A stretch of DNA of 64,000 bases from JAAFIP01 sp031367325 (GTDB taxonomy: Bacteria > Pseudomonadota > Gammaproteobacteria > Burkholderiales > Burkholderiaceae_C), in contig JANLPQ010000032.1 of assembly GCA_031367325.1 (NCBI GenBank), positions 1 to 64,000 on the forward strand. Reading direction: 5' to 3'. This document shows positions 1 through 7,679 of this stretch, in pieces. The notes below the pieces were generated by a model that had not been told where the DNA came from, made no database searches, and saw only the letters and a program-made list of their open reading frames with translations. The position numbers and the translations under genes were made by a program. Position 1 is the stretch's first letter, and every line of letters starts with the position of its first letter.

Positions 1-460
1 GCTCGGTGTGCGCGATCAGCGCGCGGGCGGCGGCCTGCGCATAGGCACCACCGGAGCCGATCGCGACGATGCCGTGCTCGGGTTCGAGCACATCGCCATT
101 GCCAGTGATGATCAGCGAGGCGGTCGAATCGGCCACCGCCAGCATCGCTTCCAGGCGGCGCAGCACGCGGTCGGTGCGCCAGTCGCGGGTCAGCTCGATG
201 GCCGCGCGCACCAGGTGCCCCTGGTGCTTTTCGAGCTTGGATTCAAAGCGCTCGAACAGCGTGAAGGCATCGGCGGTGGCACCAGCGAAACCGGCCAGCA
301 CCTGCTCGCGGTACAGCTTGCGCACCTTGCGCGCCGATGACTTGATGACGATGTGGCCCAGCGTCACCTGCCCATCACCGCCAAGCGCCACCACGGGACC
401 GCGCCTCACGCTGACGATGGTGGTGCCGTGAAAACTGGGAGGGCCGTTGGCGTTGTCCAT
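1..460 (-). CDS. hslV: ATP-dependent protease peptidase subunit HslV (3' part cut by window edge)
   Basis: This is the proteolytic subunit of the cytoplasmic HslUV (ClpQY) protease, an N-terminal-nucleophile threonine peptidase driven by the HslU ATPase. The reading frame runs from an ATG at 460 off the left edge without a stop, giving about 153 of the ~175-180 residues expected. The start of the mature enzyme is visible as GTTIVSVRRG, so Thr13 or Thr14 should be the catalytic residue after removal of a 12-13 residue propeptide. Family blocks ALGGDGQVTLG, LAGFAGATADAFTLFE, EKHQGHL, LRRLEAMLAVAD and AIGSGGAYAQAAARAL follow in order. HslU would be expected just outside the window on the same strand. 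Recognition is by sequence pattern and is very secure. Confidence 0.97.
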   Translation of the reverse strand, partial: MDNANGPPSFHGTTIVSVRRGPVVALGGDGQVTLGHIVIKSSARKVRKLYREQVLAGFAGATADAFTLFERFESKLEKHQGHLVRAAIELTRDWRTDRVLRRLEAMLAVADSTASLIITGNGDVLEPEHGIVAIGSGGAYAQAAARALIAHTE

Positions 461-537
461 AGGGCAGTTATGCGGTCGAAGCCGCAGGTTTCAATCAGGA
501 AAGACAGTCGATGCGGGCGCAGCGCCCGGCCGCACGA

Positions 538-2187
538 TCAGACCGTGCGAACCTTGACCGTCGCGTGCTCGTTGATACCCATCGCGCCAAAGAACAGCGC
601 CACTAGGCGGTGCGCGTCGACAAAGGTCACCGCACGGTTTTCGGTGCGGCGCGCCAGCACCCAGTTCAGCAGATCACCCGCTGCGATGAAATCAACTCGG
701 ATCAGCCTCGAGCAAGACACATTGATCATCGGCGCGGCGCCCAGCTGCTCGGTCATCGATTGCAGCAGCGGGCCGTTGTCTCCGATCAGCTGGCCGGACA
801 ACTCGACGCTCGACACCTGTACCAGCACCGCATCGTCGAGCAGGTTGGACTCTACAAAGCCGGTCGAGACCTCGCTGACCATCGACATCGATGGCGACAA
901 CGTGCTGCTCGCCGCGCCGCTGAGGCGCACCTGGCACTGGACGCGCTCCCACGACGGGGGCGAGACCTCGTAGGTCACGCAGTAGTCAATCGCGGTTTCG
1001 TCGAACTGGTCGGGCCGGTTGGTCATGCGCAGCACGTCGAGGCGCAGCTGCCAAAAGACCGGGTCGGCATCACGCAAGCCGCTGGGCGTGGCCTCCTGCA
1101 GGCAATGCAGCAGCGAATCGCCTTGCAGCCAGCGCATGTCCAGTCGCTGCGGCATCCAGCTGCGGAACAGCTCACTCAGCCGGGCACAGGCTTCGGCATC
1201 GATACCGCGCAACGCCGCCCAGTCGAACACCCAGGGCAGCGGCATCTGCAGCGTCTGCGAGCGCAGCCGCGACACCGCGTCGGCATCGATCCATTCCGGG
1301 CTGGACCAGCCGACCTGGCCGTCGATGCGGCTGCGCGGCTGGCGCTCTTCGCTGACGGCCTCGGCCACCCGCTGTGGCATCGAAAACCATTGCGGCGCCG
1401 ACCAGCCGAACTGCTGGGCGTAGTCGATCGCCAGACTCTCGAACTTCGGCAACTGCCCGGTCGCGCGGTGCATGTCGAACAGTGCCAGCCAGGTTTCGGC
1501 ATGCTGGGCGCGCGCGCCATGGGGCTGGATCAATTGGGTCAGCGACTGCTCGCACAGGTCGAAATCGGCGTTCGCGAATGCGATCACCGCCTCGTCGAGT
1601 TCCGGGTCGTGGGCCAGTTCGTTGTTGGCATCGACCGAACCAAAGGCCTTGTCGAACGACGAGCCAACCACCTCGTTGGTGAAGGTCAGCCCCGCGGCAT
1701 AGGGCGGGGTCGAATCGGTTTCATCGGCGCGCTGCGCTTTGGCACCTGCGGCGTCGCCCAGGGGCGCCGCCTGCGTGGGCGCTGCATAGAACTCCGGCGG
1801 TCGGCGCAACGCGCCCATTTGGCTGTTGCCGACCATCTGCTGCTCGATCGCGTCAATCTTGGCTTTCATGCCCGGACCGGAGCGCGCCTCGCTGTCGCGC
1901 AGGCGCGGCACCGAATCACCGCCCATCGCCGAGGAACCACCGAGCGCGGCCAACTGCTCGGGGGTCAGCCCGTCACGGCGCACCTTGCGCAGCATGTCGA
2001 ACTCGCGCTTGCGCACGAAATCGTTGCGCCGCTTGCGCTCGATCATCGCCTTCAGCTCGGACTTGGCGAGCTCGCTTTCGATCGATCCCGGTGCAGGCTG
2101 TCCCAATTCGTTCCACTCCGTGGCCGGATTGGCGACGAACTTCACCACCTTGCGGAAGAAGCTGGTCGTGTCTTTGGGATCGGCCAT
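538..2187 (-). CDS. STAS-domain-containing hypothetical protein
   Basis: A 549-residue soluble protein of unknown function. The N-terminal ~90 residues are charged and probably helical (an ERKRRNDFVRKREFDMLRKVRR stretch is interrupted by few hydrophobics). A low-complexity linker rich in Ala, Gly and Pro follows. Residues ~195-280 resemble a helical-repeat module (acidic DPELDEAVIAFANADF, then ETWLALFDMHRATGQ), as seen in FimV/TPR-like proteins. The last ~100 residues look like a STAS domain (VSCSRLIRVDFIAAGDLLNWV), a fold used for protein-protein switching. No signal peptide or membrane segment is visible. It lies between hslV and dksA on the same strand, an arrangement I associate with Burkholderiales, but no role is established. 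Function is not assigned. Confidence 0.8.
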   Translation of the reverse strand: MADPKDTTSFFRKVVKFVANPATEWNELGQPAPGSIESELAKSELKAMIERKRRNDFVRKREFDMLRKVRRDGLTPEQLAALGGSSAMGGDSVPRLRDSEARSGPGMKAKIDAIEQQMVGNSQMGALRRPPEFYAAPTQAAPLGDAAGAKAQRADETDSTPPYAAGLTFTNEVVGSSFDKAFGSVDANNELAHDPELDEAVIAFANADFDLCEQSLTQLIQPHGARAQHAETWLALFDMHRATGQLPKFESLAIDYAQQFGWSAPQWFSMPQRVAEAVSEERQPRSRIDGQVGWSSPEWIDADAVSRLRSQTLQMPLPWVFDWAALRGIDAEACARLSELFRSWMPQRLDMRWLQGDSLLHCLQEATPSGLRDADPVFWQLRLDVLRMTNRPDQFDETAIDYCVTYEVSPPSWERVQCQVRLSGAASSTLSPSMSMVSEVSTGFVESNLLDDAVLVQVSSVELSGQLIGDNGPLLQSMTEQLGAAPMINVSCSRLIRVDFIAAGDLLNWVLARRTENRAVTFVDAHRLVALFFGAMGINEHATVKVRTV

Positions 2188-2226
2188 GGGAATTAGTGCC
2201 TGTCAGCGCGTCCCGAGCAGAGCGCC

Positions 2227-2314
2227 GAGCCGCCTCAAGCTGGCGAGCGCCCCAAGGGCCACGAAGGGGCTCTTCCAGAGCCCGGGGGGCAGGAGCAAAG
2301 CGACGTGGGGGCTC
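2227..2314 (+). repeat. GC-rich dispersed repeat, family B-like, intergenic
   Basis: Between the STAS gene and dksA lies CGCCCCAAGGGCC, later GAGCCCGGGGGGCAGGAGC and CGACGTGGGGGCT. The order of blocks (GCCCCAAGG, then GGGGGGCAG, then CGTGGGGGC) is the same as in the copies found in frame inside glyQ, liuD and uvrA. This copy is intergenic and more diverged. Confidence 0.6.
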
Positions 2315-2317
2315 ATT

Positions 2318-3322
2318 TCAATCGCCGAACATCTTCTGTTTCAGCTCACGGCGCTGTTGGGCTTCGAGGGACAAGGTGGCCGTGGGCCGTGCAATCAAGC
2401 GACCGAGGCCGATCGGCTCGCCTGTCTCGTCGCAAAAACCGTACTCACCGCTTTCGACGCGGTTCAGCGATTGCGCGATCTTCTTCAACAACTTGCGCTC
2501 GCGGTCGCGGGTGCGCAACTCCAGCGCATGCTCTTCCTCGATCGTGGCGCGGTCGGCCGGGTCGGGGACGATGGAGGTGTCTTCGCGCAGGTGCTCGGTT
2601 GTTTCGCCGGCATTGCTGAGCAGGTCGTCCTTCAGCTTCTGCAGCGTGGCGCGGAAGAAATCGAGCTGCTTGTCGTTCATGTACTCGCTGTCGGGCATGG
2701 CCAGCACTTCGGCTTCGCTCAGGTCCTTGCCCGCCTTGGTCTTCCAGGCGTTCGCCAGCTTCGGATCGGACTTCTGAACGACGCGCGGCGTGTCGACGCC
2801 GAGGTTGTTCATCTGTCGGGTGGGCGGGCGCGGCGGCGCGAAGCGATCGGCAAAGCGGGAAGTTGGTGGCGGCAGCGGTGCGATCGGCATCGGCGCGCCG
2901 TAACGGGACTTGGCGGCCGATTTGGCGCGCGGTGCCTTGGCGGGCGCAGGCGCCACCACGGCCGTGACGGCGGTTGCCGACACCTTGGGCGCGACGGCCT
3001 CTTTCACAGCGGCCGGAGGGAGAGTTTTCAGCATGGGTTTCGGAGCAGACTTTGCAGCGGTCGCAGCGGGTTTCGCCGCTTTGACTGGAGCAACTTTGGG
3101 AGCAGGCGAGGCCGGAACAGGTTTGGGTGCAGGCTTCGCTGCAGCCTTGGCCCGGCTCGGGGCGGTCACGGGCGCCAGTTTGGGCGCCCGCGTGGGTGTC
3201 TTCTTGGGGGCTGGGGATGTCTTCTTCGGGGGCGAGGATTTCGCCGACGCTGTGGCCTTCTTCTTGAGCACGGGGGCGGCTCGCGCAGCAGATGGCGCAG
3301 TCTTGGCCGGGGATCGGGTCAC
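2318..3322 (-). CDS. dksA: RNA polymerase-binding transcription factor DksA with ~200-residue basic N-terminal extension
   Basis: DksA binds in the secondary channel of RNA polymerase and works with ppGpp in the stringent response. The conserved part covers about residues 205-334. The coiled-coil tip motif DPADRA (D254, D257, A259) fits the DxxDxA signature. In the globular end only one cysteine of the usual four-cysteine zinc finger remains (C297 in YGFCDETGEP); the others are replaced by Thr, Ser or Ala, so zinc binding is unlikely. The first ~200 residues are almost entirely Ala, Pro and Lys, like histone H1 tails. The start is GTG with a strong GAGGAGG ribosome-binding site a few bases upstream, so the extension appears to be translated. 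The neighbour upstream is a CobW GTPase. Confidence 0.93.
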   Translation of the reverse strand: MTRSPAKTAPSAARAAPVLKKKATASAKSSPPKKTSPAPKKTPTRAPKLAPVTAPSRAKAAAKPAPKPVPASPAPKVAPVKAAKPAATAAKSAPKPMLKTLPPAAVKEAVAPKVSATAVTAVVAPAPAKAPRAKSAAKSRYGAPMPIAPLPPPTSRFADRFAPPRPPTRQMNNLGVDTPRVVQKSDPKLANAWKTKAGKDLSEAEVLAMPDSEYMNDKQLDFFRATLQKLKDDLLSNAGETTEHLREDTSIVPDPADRATIEEEHALELRTRDRERKLLKKIAQSLNRVESGEYGFCDETGEPIGLGRLIARPTATLSLEAQQRRELKQKMFGD

Positions 3323-3453
3323 AGGGTCCTCCTCGCAGCGGATTCAAACCGCCAGGGTGCGAAACGAGCGCCGCTTAGGCACCGCGACTTTGCGATCAAT
3401 GTGAATCACAAAGCGGGGCGGATTGTAGCCACGCTGCGGGGCGCCGACCGGCA

Positions 3454-4527
3454 TCACACCAGGCATTGCTCCAGGCCCTGCAGAAATATGTCGCGCGGCA
3501 GGTCGATACCGATGAACACCATCTTGCTGTTCTTCTTCTCGCCTGGCGCCCAGAGCGGCCCGAGGTCGCTGCCCATCAGCTGGTGCACGCCCTGGAAGAT
3601 GACCTTCTTCGGCGAGCCCTTCATGAACAGCACGCCCTTGTAGCGCAGCAGCTTCGGGCCGTAGACCTGCACGATCGAGGCCAGAAAGTCTTCGAGCTTC
3701 GCCGGGTTGAAGGCCTTGTCGGAGCGGAACACGAAAGACTTCACATCGTCGTCGTGCGCGTGGTGGCTCGGGTGGTCGCAGTGTTCGCCGTGCTCGTGAT
3801 CGTGGCCATGGTGCGCGTGGTCGTGGTGTCCGTGGTCATGGACATCGGCCTTCAGGAAATCCGGGTCGATGTCGAGCTTGGCGTTCAGGTTGAAGCCGCG
3901 CAGATCGAACACGCTGGCGATCGGCACCTCGCCGAAATGCACCCGGCTCTGCGGCGCGCGCGGGTTCATGTGCTTGATGCGGTGTGACAGCGCGTCCAGC
4001 GCGGCTTCGTCCACCAGATCGGATTTGCTGATGAAGATCTGGTCGGCAAAGCCGATCTGGCGCCGCGCCTCCTGCCGGTCGTCGAGCTGCTTGTCAGCAT
4101 GCTTCGCATCAACCAGCGTCAGGATGGAGTCCAGCAGGTAGCACTCGGCGATCTCATCGTCCATGAAGAAGGTCTGCGCGACCGGGCCCGGGTCGGCCAG
4201 ACCGGTGGTCTCGATCACCACGCGGTCGAACTGCAGCTCGCCCTTGCGCTTCTTCTCGGCCAGGTCGGCCAGCGTGGTGCGCAGGTCTTCGCGGATCGAG
4301 CAGCACACGCAACCGTTGTTCAGCTGAATGATCTGTTCCTTGGAATCCTGCACCAGGATCTCGTTGTCGATGTTTTCGTCACCGAACTCGTTTTCGATCA
4401 CCGCGATCTTCTGGCCGTGGGCTTCGGTCAGCACGCGCTTGAGCAAGGTCGTCTTGCCCGAGCCGAGGAAGCCGGTCAGGATGGTGGCGGGGATGAGGGC
4501 TTTGGCTTTGGCGGGGGTGGTAACCAT
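3454..4527 (-). CDS. CobW/COG0523-family zinc-type GTPase
   Basis: A P-loop GTPase of the CobW/YjiA/ZigA group, thought to deliver metal, often zinc, to client proteins. From the chosen start the Walker A motif GFLGSGKTT lies at residues 19-27. It is followed by the diagnostic metal site GCVCCSIRED, the ETTGLADPGP switch region and SKSD in place of NKxD. A His/Asp-rich loop with about a dozen histidines precedes the C-terminal CobW domain, which is typical of metal-handling members. The open frame extends 22 codons further upstream. I prefer the ATG at 4527 because MVTTPAKAKALIPATILTGF matches the family N-terminus and an AGGA lies upstream. It sits next to a dksA that has lost its zinc ligands. 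The client is unknown. Confidence 0.92.
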   Translation of the reverse strand: MVTTPAKAKALIPATILTGFLGSGKTTLLKRVLTEAHGQKIAVIENEFGDENIDNEILVQDSKEQIIQLNNGCVCCSIREDLRTTLADLAEKKRKGELQFDRVVIETTGLADPGPVAQTFFMDDEIAECYLLDSILTLVDAKHADKQLDDRQEARRQIGFADQIFISKSDLVDEAALDALSHRIKHMNPRAPQSRVHFGEVPIASVFDLRGFNLNAKLDIDPDFLKADVHDHGHHDHAHHGHDHEHGEHCDHPSHHAHDDDVKSFVFRSDKAFNPAKLEDFLASIVQVYGPKLLRYKGVLFMKGSPKKVIFQGVHQLMGSDLGPLWAPGEKKNSKMVFIGIDLPRDIFLQGLEQCLV

Positions 4528-4667
4528 CGGGCGGATGTCCTGGGAAATAGAAGCTCTGAATGTCCGAGATTGGCATCTGGGGCCAGTGCGCAACCTTTCA
4601 AGCTAACACACTTGTCAAGCACGGTTCGGGTAAGCTGCGGCGGTGATTCACTTTTCGCCCCGGCGCG

Positions 4668-5570
4668 ATGTCTGACCCTTACCCGGCGCACACCGCCTCC
4701 CCCGCCCGCGGCAAAAACGCCACGCGCCGCCCAGCCGTCGTCGACAAGCGCAATCTGTTCCAGCGGCTGATCGAGTTCATCTCGCCGGGCGTCGATTCGC
4801 GCGACGAGCTGATCGAAGCGCTGGCCGACGCCGAACACCGGGAGCTGATCGCGCCGGAGTCGCGGATGATGCTCGAAGGCGTCATCCGCATGGCCGACAT
4901 GACAGCCGGCGACGTGATGGTAGCTGCGCCGCGCATGGATATTGTCAATATTGATGCGCCGGCAGATGAGTTGATGTACACCATTATTGACACCGCGCAC
5001 TCGCGGTTTCCGGTGTACGAGGGCGACCGCGAAAACATTATTGGCATTTTGATGGCCAAAGATTTGCTTAAGCTGCAGCGCGCGCCCGAGCTGAATGTGC
5101 GCGCCTTGCTGCGCCCGGCCGTGTTTGTGCCCGAGAGCAAGGGGCTGAACGATTTGCTACGCGAGTTTAGAGGCAACCGCAACCATTTGGCTATCGTTAT
5201 AGACGAGTTTGGCCGCACGGCCGGGCTGATCACCATTGAAGACGTGCTGGAGCAAATCGTAGGCGAGATTGAAGACGAGTTTGATGATATAGAAGAAGAC
5301 GAAGGCGATATTTACGCGCTGGCCGACAAAACTTACCGGGTCAGCGGCGACACGTCAATCGAGCGGGTGGAAGAATCTTTTGGCGTTACGCTCAGCGCGC
5401 GAGACGGCGAAGACCTGGACACCATCGGCGGCCTGATAGCGCACGAGATGGGCCACGTGCCCAAGCGCGGCGAGCAGTACACGCTGTCAAATTTAAGCTT
5501 TACCGTGATGCTAACTAAGGGCGGAGCGGTCAAGTGGTTTAAGGTGGCGCCTGCGGGGGCGGTGGTTTGA
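4668..5570 (+). CDS. corC: HlyC/CorC-family CBS-domain protein (CorC/YbeX)
   Basis: A cytoplasmic CorC-type protein of 300 residues, without the N-terminal DUF21 membrane domain. Two CBS motifs (GDVMVAAPRMDIVNI through the VIDEFGRTAGLITIEDVLEQ block, residues ~75-200) are followed by a C-terminal transporter-associated domain (residues ~215-295, ending GAVKWFKVAP). The family is linked to Mg/Co efflux and, in the ybeZ-ybeY-ybeX-lnt cluster, to ribosome and envelope homeostasis. It lies 58 bp upstream of lnt, as in many proteobacteria. Base composition changes abruptly within the gene near position 4910-4960: the 5' third is very GC-rich like the genes to its left, and the rest has the lower GC of the genes to its right, although the protein reads through cleanly. 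Confidence 0.93.
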   Translation: MSDPYPAHTASPARGKNATRRPAVVDKRNLFQRLIEFISPGVDSRDELIEALADAEHRELIAPESRMMLEGVIRMADMTAGDVMVAAPRMDIVNIDAPADELMYTIIDTAHSRFPVYEGDRENIIGILMAKDLLKLQRAPELNVRALLRPAVFVPESKGLNDLLREFRGNRNHLAIVIDEFGRTAGLITIEDVLEQIVGEIEDEFDDIEEDEGDIYALADKTYRVSGDTSIERVEESFGVTLSARDGEDLDTIGGLIAHEMGHVPKRGEQYTLSNLSFTVMLTKGGAVKWFKVAPAGAVV

Positions 5571-5628
5571 TGCAGTGGGCTGTGTTGGTGCTGCCTGCGG
5601 GCCTGCGGCACGCGGGGTATTGCACTAG

Positions 5629-7284
5629 ATGACGGCGCCTCCTAGCTTGGTGTCGCGTGGGCTTAGCGCAGTGGGCGCTGCAGCAGCAGGCTACGCGCAT
5701 GCGATGTCTATAGCCGCACCGTGGAACGGTCAGCCGCTGTGGTGGCTGCAAATCATTGCACTGGCCTGCCTAGTAGCGCTAGTGCAGCGCGCGCCTAACG
5801 TGAAAATTGCGGCGTTGATGGGCTGGCTGTTTGCCGCTACGTGGATTGCGGGCAGCACCTGGTGGCTGTTCATTTCTATGCATATTTTTGGCGGGCTGGC
5901 TGCGCCGCTGGCGGCGTTGGCCATATTAGCGTTGTCTGGGTTTTTAGCGCTGTATTATGCTGCTGCATGTGCTTTTTATAAGCGTTTTAGTGCTCTAACC
6001 CAAGTAAACCCTGCTCAAGCAGCTATTATTTTTGCAGCAGCGTGGCTACTGGCCGAGCTGGCACGAGACACATGGTTTACCGGTTTTCCGTGGGCGGCGG
6101 GCGGCTATGCGCAGGTGGATGGGCCTATCGCGGCGTCGGCCAGTGTGTGGGGCGTGTACGGTGTAGGTTTTGTCGCGTCGGTGGTAGCGGTGTGCCTAGC
6201 GCGTGCGCGCCAGATCAGGTCGTGGCCTGCAGCGGTAAGCTTGGGTTTATTAGCCTGCGTGGTAGCCGCAGCCACGCTGCTAGGCGCGGTAGATGCTGGC
6301 AGCGTTTGGGGTATTTTTACCCGCTCGCATCTAGTAAACATGCCAAACAATGCAAAGATGCCGCGTGACCAAGATGTGCAGCGCACCAGTGTGGCGCTGC
6401 TGCAAGGCAACATCCCCCAAGGCGAAAAATTCGACAGCTCTAAAGGCGTGCCCATCGCGCTAGAGTGGTACGCCCAGCAGCTGGCCGCCAGCACCGCCAC
6501 CATGGTGGTAGCACCCGAGACCGCCATTCCGCTGCTGCCGCAGCAGCTGCCGCCTGATTACTGGGCGGCGTTGCAAACCCGCTTTAAAACCGGCAACCAA
6601 GCCGCGCTGATCGGCGTGCCGCTGGGCGACTACGAGACGGGTTACACCAATTCAGTCATGGGATTTACGCCACTACTGCCCGATGCAAAAAACGTCATGC
6701 AGCCGCAGCCCTACCGCTACGACAAGCACCACTTGGTACCGTTTGGTGAATTTATCCCGCCACTATTTAAATGGTTCACCCGCATGATGAATATTCCGCT
6801 GGGCGACTTTAACCGTGGCGCGGTGGGCCAAAACAGCCTGGAGTGGGCAGGCCAGCGCTGGGCACCTAATATTTGTTATGAAGATTTGTTTGGCGACGAG
6901 TTGGCAGCACGCTTTAAAAACGAGGCCGCCGCACCCACGGTGCTAGTCAATATGAGCAATATTGGCTGGTTTGGCGACAGCATCGCCATCGACCAGCACC
7001 TGCACATCAGCCGCATGCGCGCCATCGAGCTAGGCCGCCCCATGCTGCGCGCCACCAACACGGGGCCCACGGTCATCATCGACCACCGTGGCCAGGTTAC
7101 CCACAGCCTGCCGCGCCACACACGCGGCGTGCTGCTGGGCGAGGTAGAAGGCCGCAGCGGCATCACACCGTACGCGTGGTGGGCGGCACGGTTTGGCCTG
7201 TGGCCACTGTGGCTGCTGGGATTTACTATACTTTTAGGATCTGCTTACGCTGGCTTTGCGGGGGCTAAAGGCCCAAAAAGTTAA
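5629..7284 (+). CDS. lnt: Apolipoprotein N-acyltransferase
   Basis: Lnt adds the third acyl chain to the N-terminal cysteine of lipoproteins in the inner membrane. The N-terminal ~215 residues hold several hydrophobic segments, followed by a nitrilase-like periplasmic domain and a last membrane helix near the C-terminus. The Glu-Lys-Cys triad is visible as E297 (VVAPETAIP), K366 (YRYDKHHLVPFGEF) and C416 (NICYEDLFG). At 551 residues it is slightly long. A family A repeat lies in frame at about residues 124-135 (LTQVNPAQAAII), between two membrane segments. It follows corC and is probably co-transcribed. Start is the ATG at 5629; no strong ribosome-binding site is obvious. Confidence 0.96.
   Translation: MTAPPSLVSRGLSAVGAAAAGYAHAMSIAAPWNGQPLWWLQIIALACLVALVQRAPNVKIAALMGWLFAATWIAGSTWWLFISMHIFGGLAAPLAALAILALSGFLALYYAAACAFYKRFSALTQVNPAQAAIIFAAAWLLAELARDTWFTGFPWAAGGYAQVDGPIAASASVWGVYGVGFVASVVAVCLARARQIRSWPAAVSLGLLACVVAAATLLGAVDAGSVWGIFTRSHLVNMPNNAKMPRDQDVQRTSVALLQGNIPQGEKFDSSKGVPIALEWYAQQLAASTATMVVAPETAIPLLPQQLPPDYWAALQTRFKTGNQAALIGVPLGDYETGYTNSVMGFTPLLPDAKNVMQPQPYRYDKHHLVPFGEFIPPLFKWFTRMMNIPLGDFNRGAVGQNSLEWAGQRWAPNICYEDLFGDELAARFKNEAAAPTVLVNMSNIGWFGDSIAIDQHLHISRMRAIELGRPMLRATNTGPTVIIDHRGQVTHSLPRHTRGVLLGEVEGRSGITPYAWWAARFGLWPLWLLGFTILLGSAYAGFAGAKGPKS
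5998..6034 (-). repeat. Family A dispersed repeat inside lnt
   Basis: CCAAGTAAACCCTGCTCAAG followed by CAGCTATTA is the reverse-oriented family A repeat. It is read in frame as QVNPAQAAI within Lnt. Confidence 0.75.
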
Positions 7285-7344
7285 GTACGCTGCTAGTCTG
7301 ATGGAAATATTCGCAAGCAGTGCTGTTATGCATAGCGCACGGAT

Positions 7345-7677
7345 TTATGCCTCTGGCGCTGGTATGCCAAATCGCCGTATAAATTCGAGCTTGTCTTCAC
7401 TAAGGCCATCCAGTTCTTGCTCTGTAACGAAACCATCGCGCATTAGCCTGGCAAATACCATTACAAGTTGTGAGTAGCGGTAGTCGTATTTAGCGTCTAT
7501 GTCTTTGCGCATGCGCGTTAGGTACGCCTCGGTGTTCCACAGGTCGTCAGGTTCTTTGGCCGCTGCAGCACGTCGTTTGAACTCAGCCATGACGGTGGCT
7601 AGCTCGCGTTGCAGCGCCGCATCAAAGGCGTGTCGGGCTACGCGCTTCTCAGAGTTTTTCCAGTCCATACTTGGCAT
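7345..7677 (-). CDS. Fluorescence recovery protein (FRP)-like helical protein
   Basis: A 110-residue all-helical protein. It matches, by pattern, the cyanobacterial fluorescence recovery protein that turns off the orange carotenoid protein: an N-terminal W..SE..A..AF..A.QREL helix, then DDLW, then KYDYRYSQLVMVFARLMRDG, then a Leu-rich end. The conserved Trp and the following Arg (R in LTRMRKDID) are kept, but the Asp next to the Trp region is Ala and the His is Glu. FRP-like proteins are known in proteobacteria that lack OCP, where their role is unclear; no OCP gene is in this window. It starts two bases after the Fic gene stop, so the two are probably one operon. A second ATG three codons in (7668) is an equally good start. 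Confidence 0.7.
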   Translation of the reverse strand: MPSMDWKNSEKRVARHAFDAALQRELATVMAEFKRRAAAAKEPDDLWNTEAYLTRMRKDIDAKYDYRYSQLVMVFARLMRDGFVTEQELDGLSEDKLEFIRRFGIPAPEA

Positions 7678-7679
7678 GC

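Noticed and set aside
610..3643. Very long plus-strand open frames (528 and 605 codons) opposite the STAS and dksA genes
   Set aside because: They are antisense shadows produced by high GC; they show Arg/His-rich composition and no domain, while the minus strand encodes recognisable proteins.
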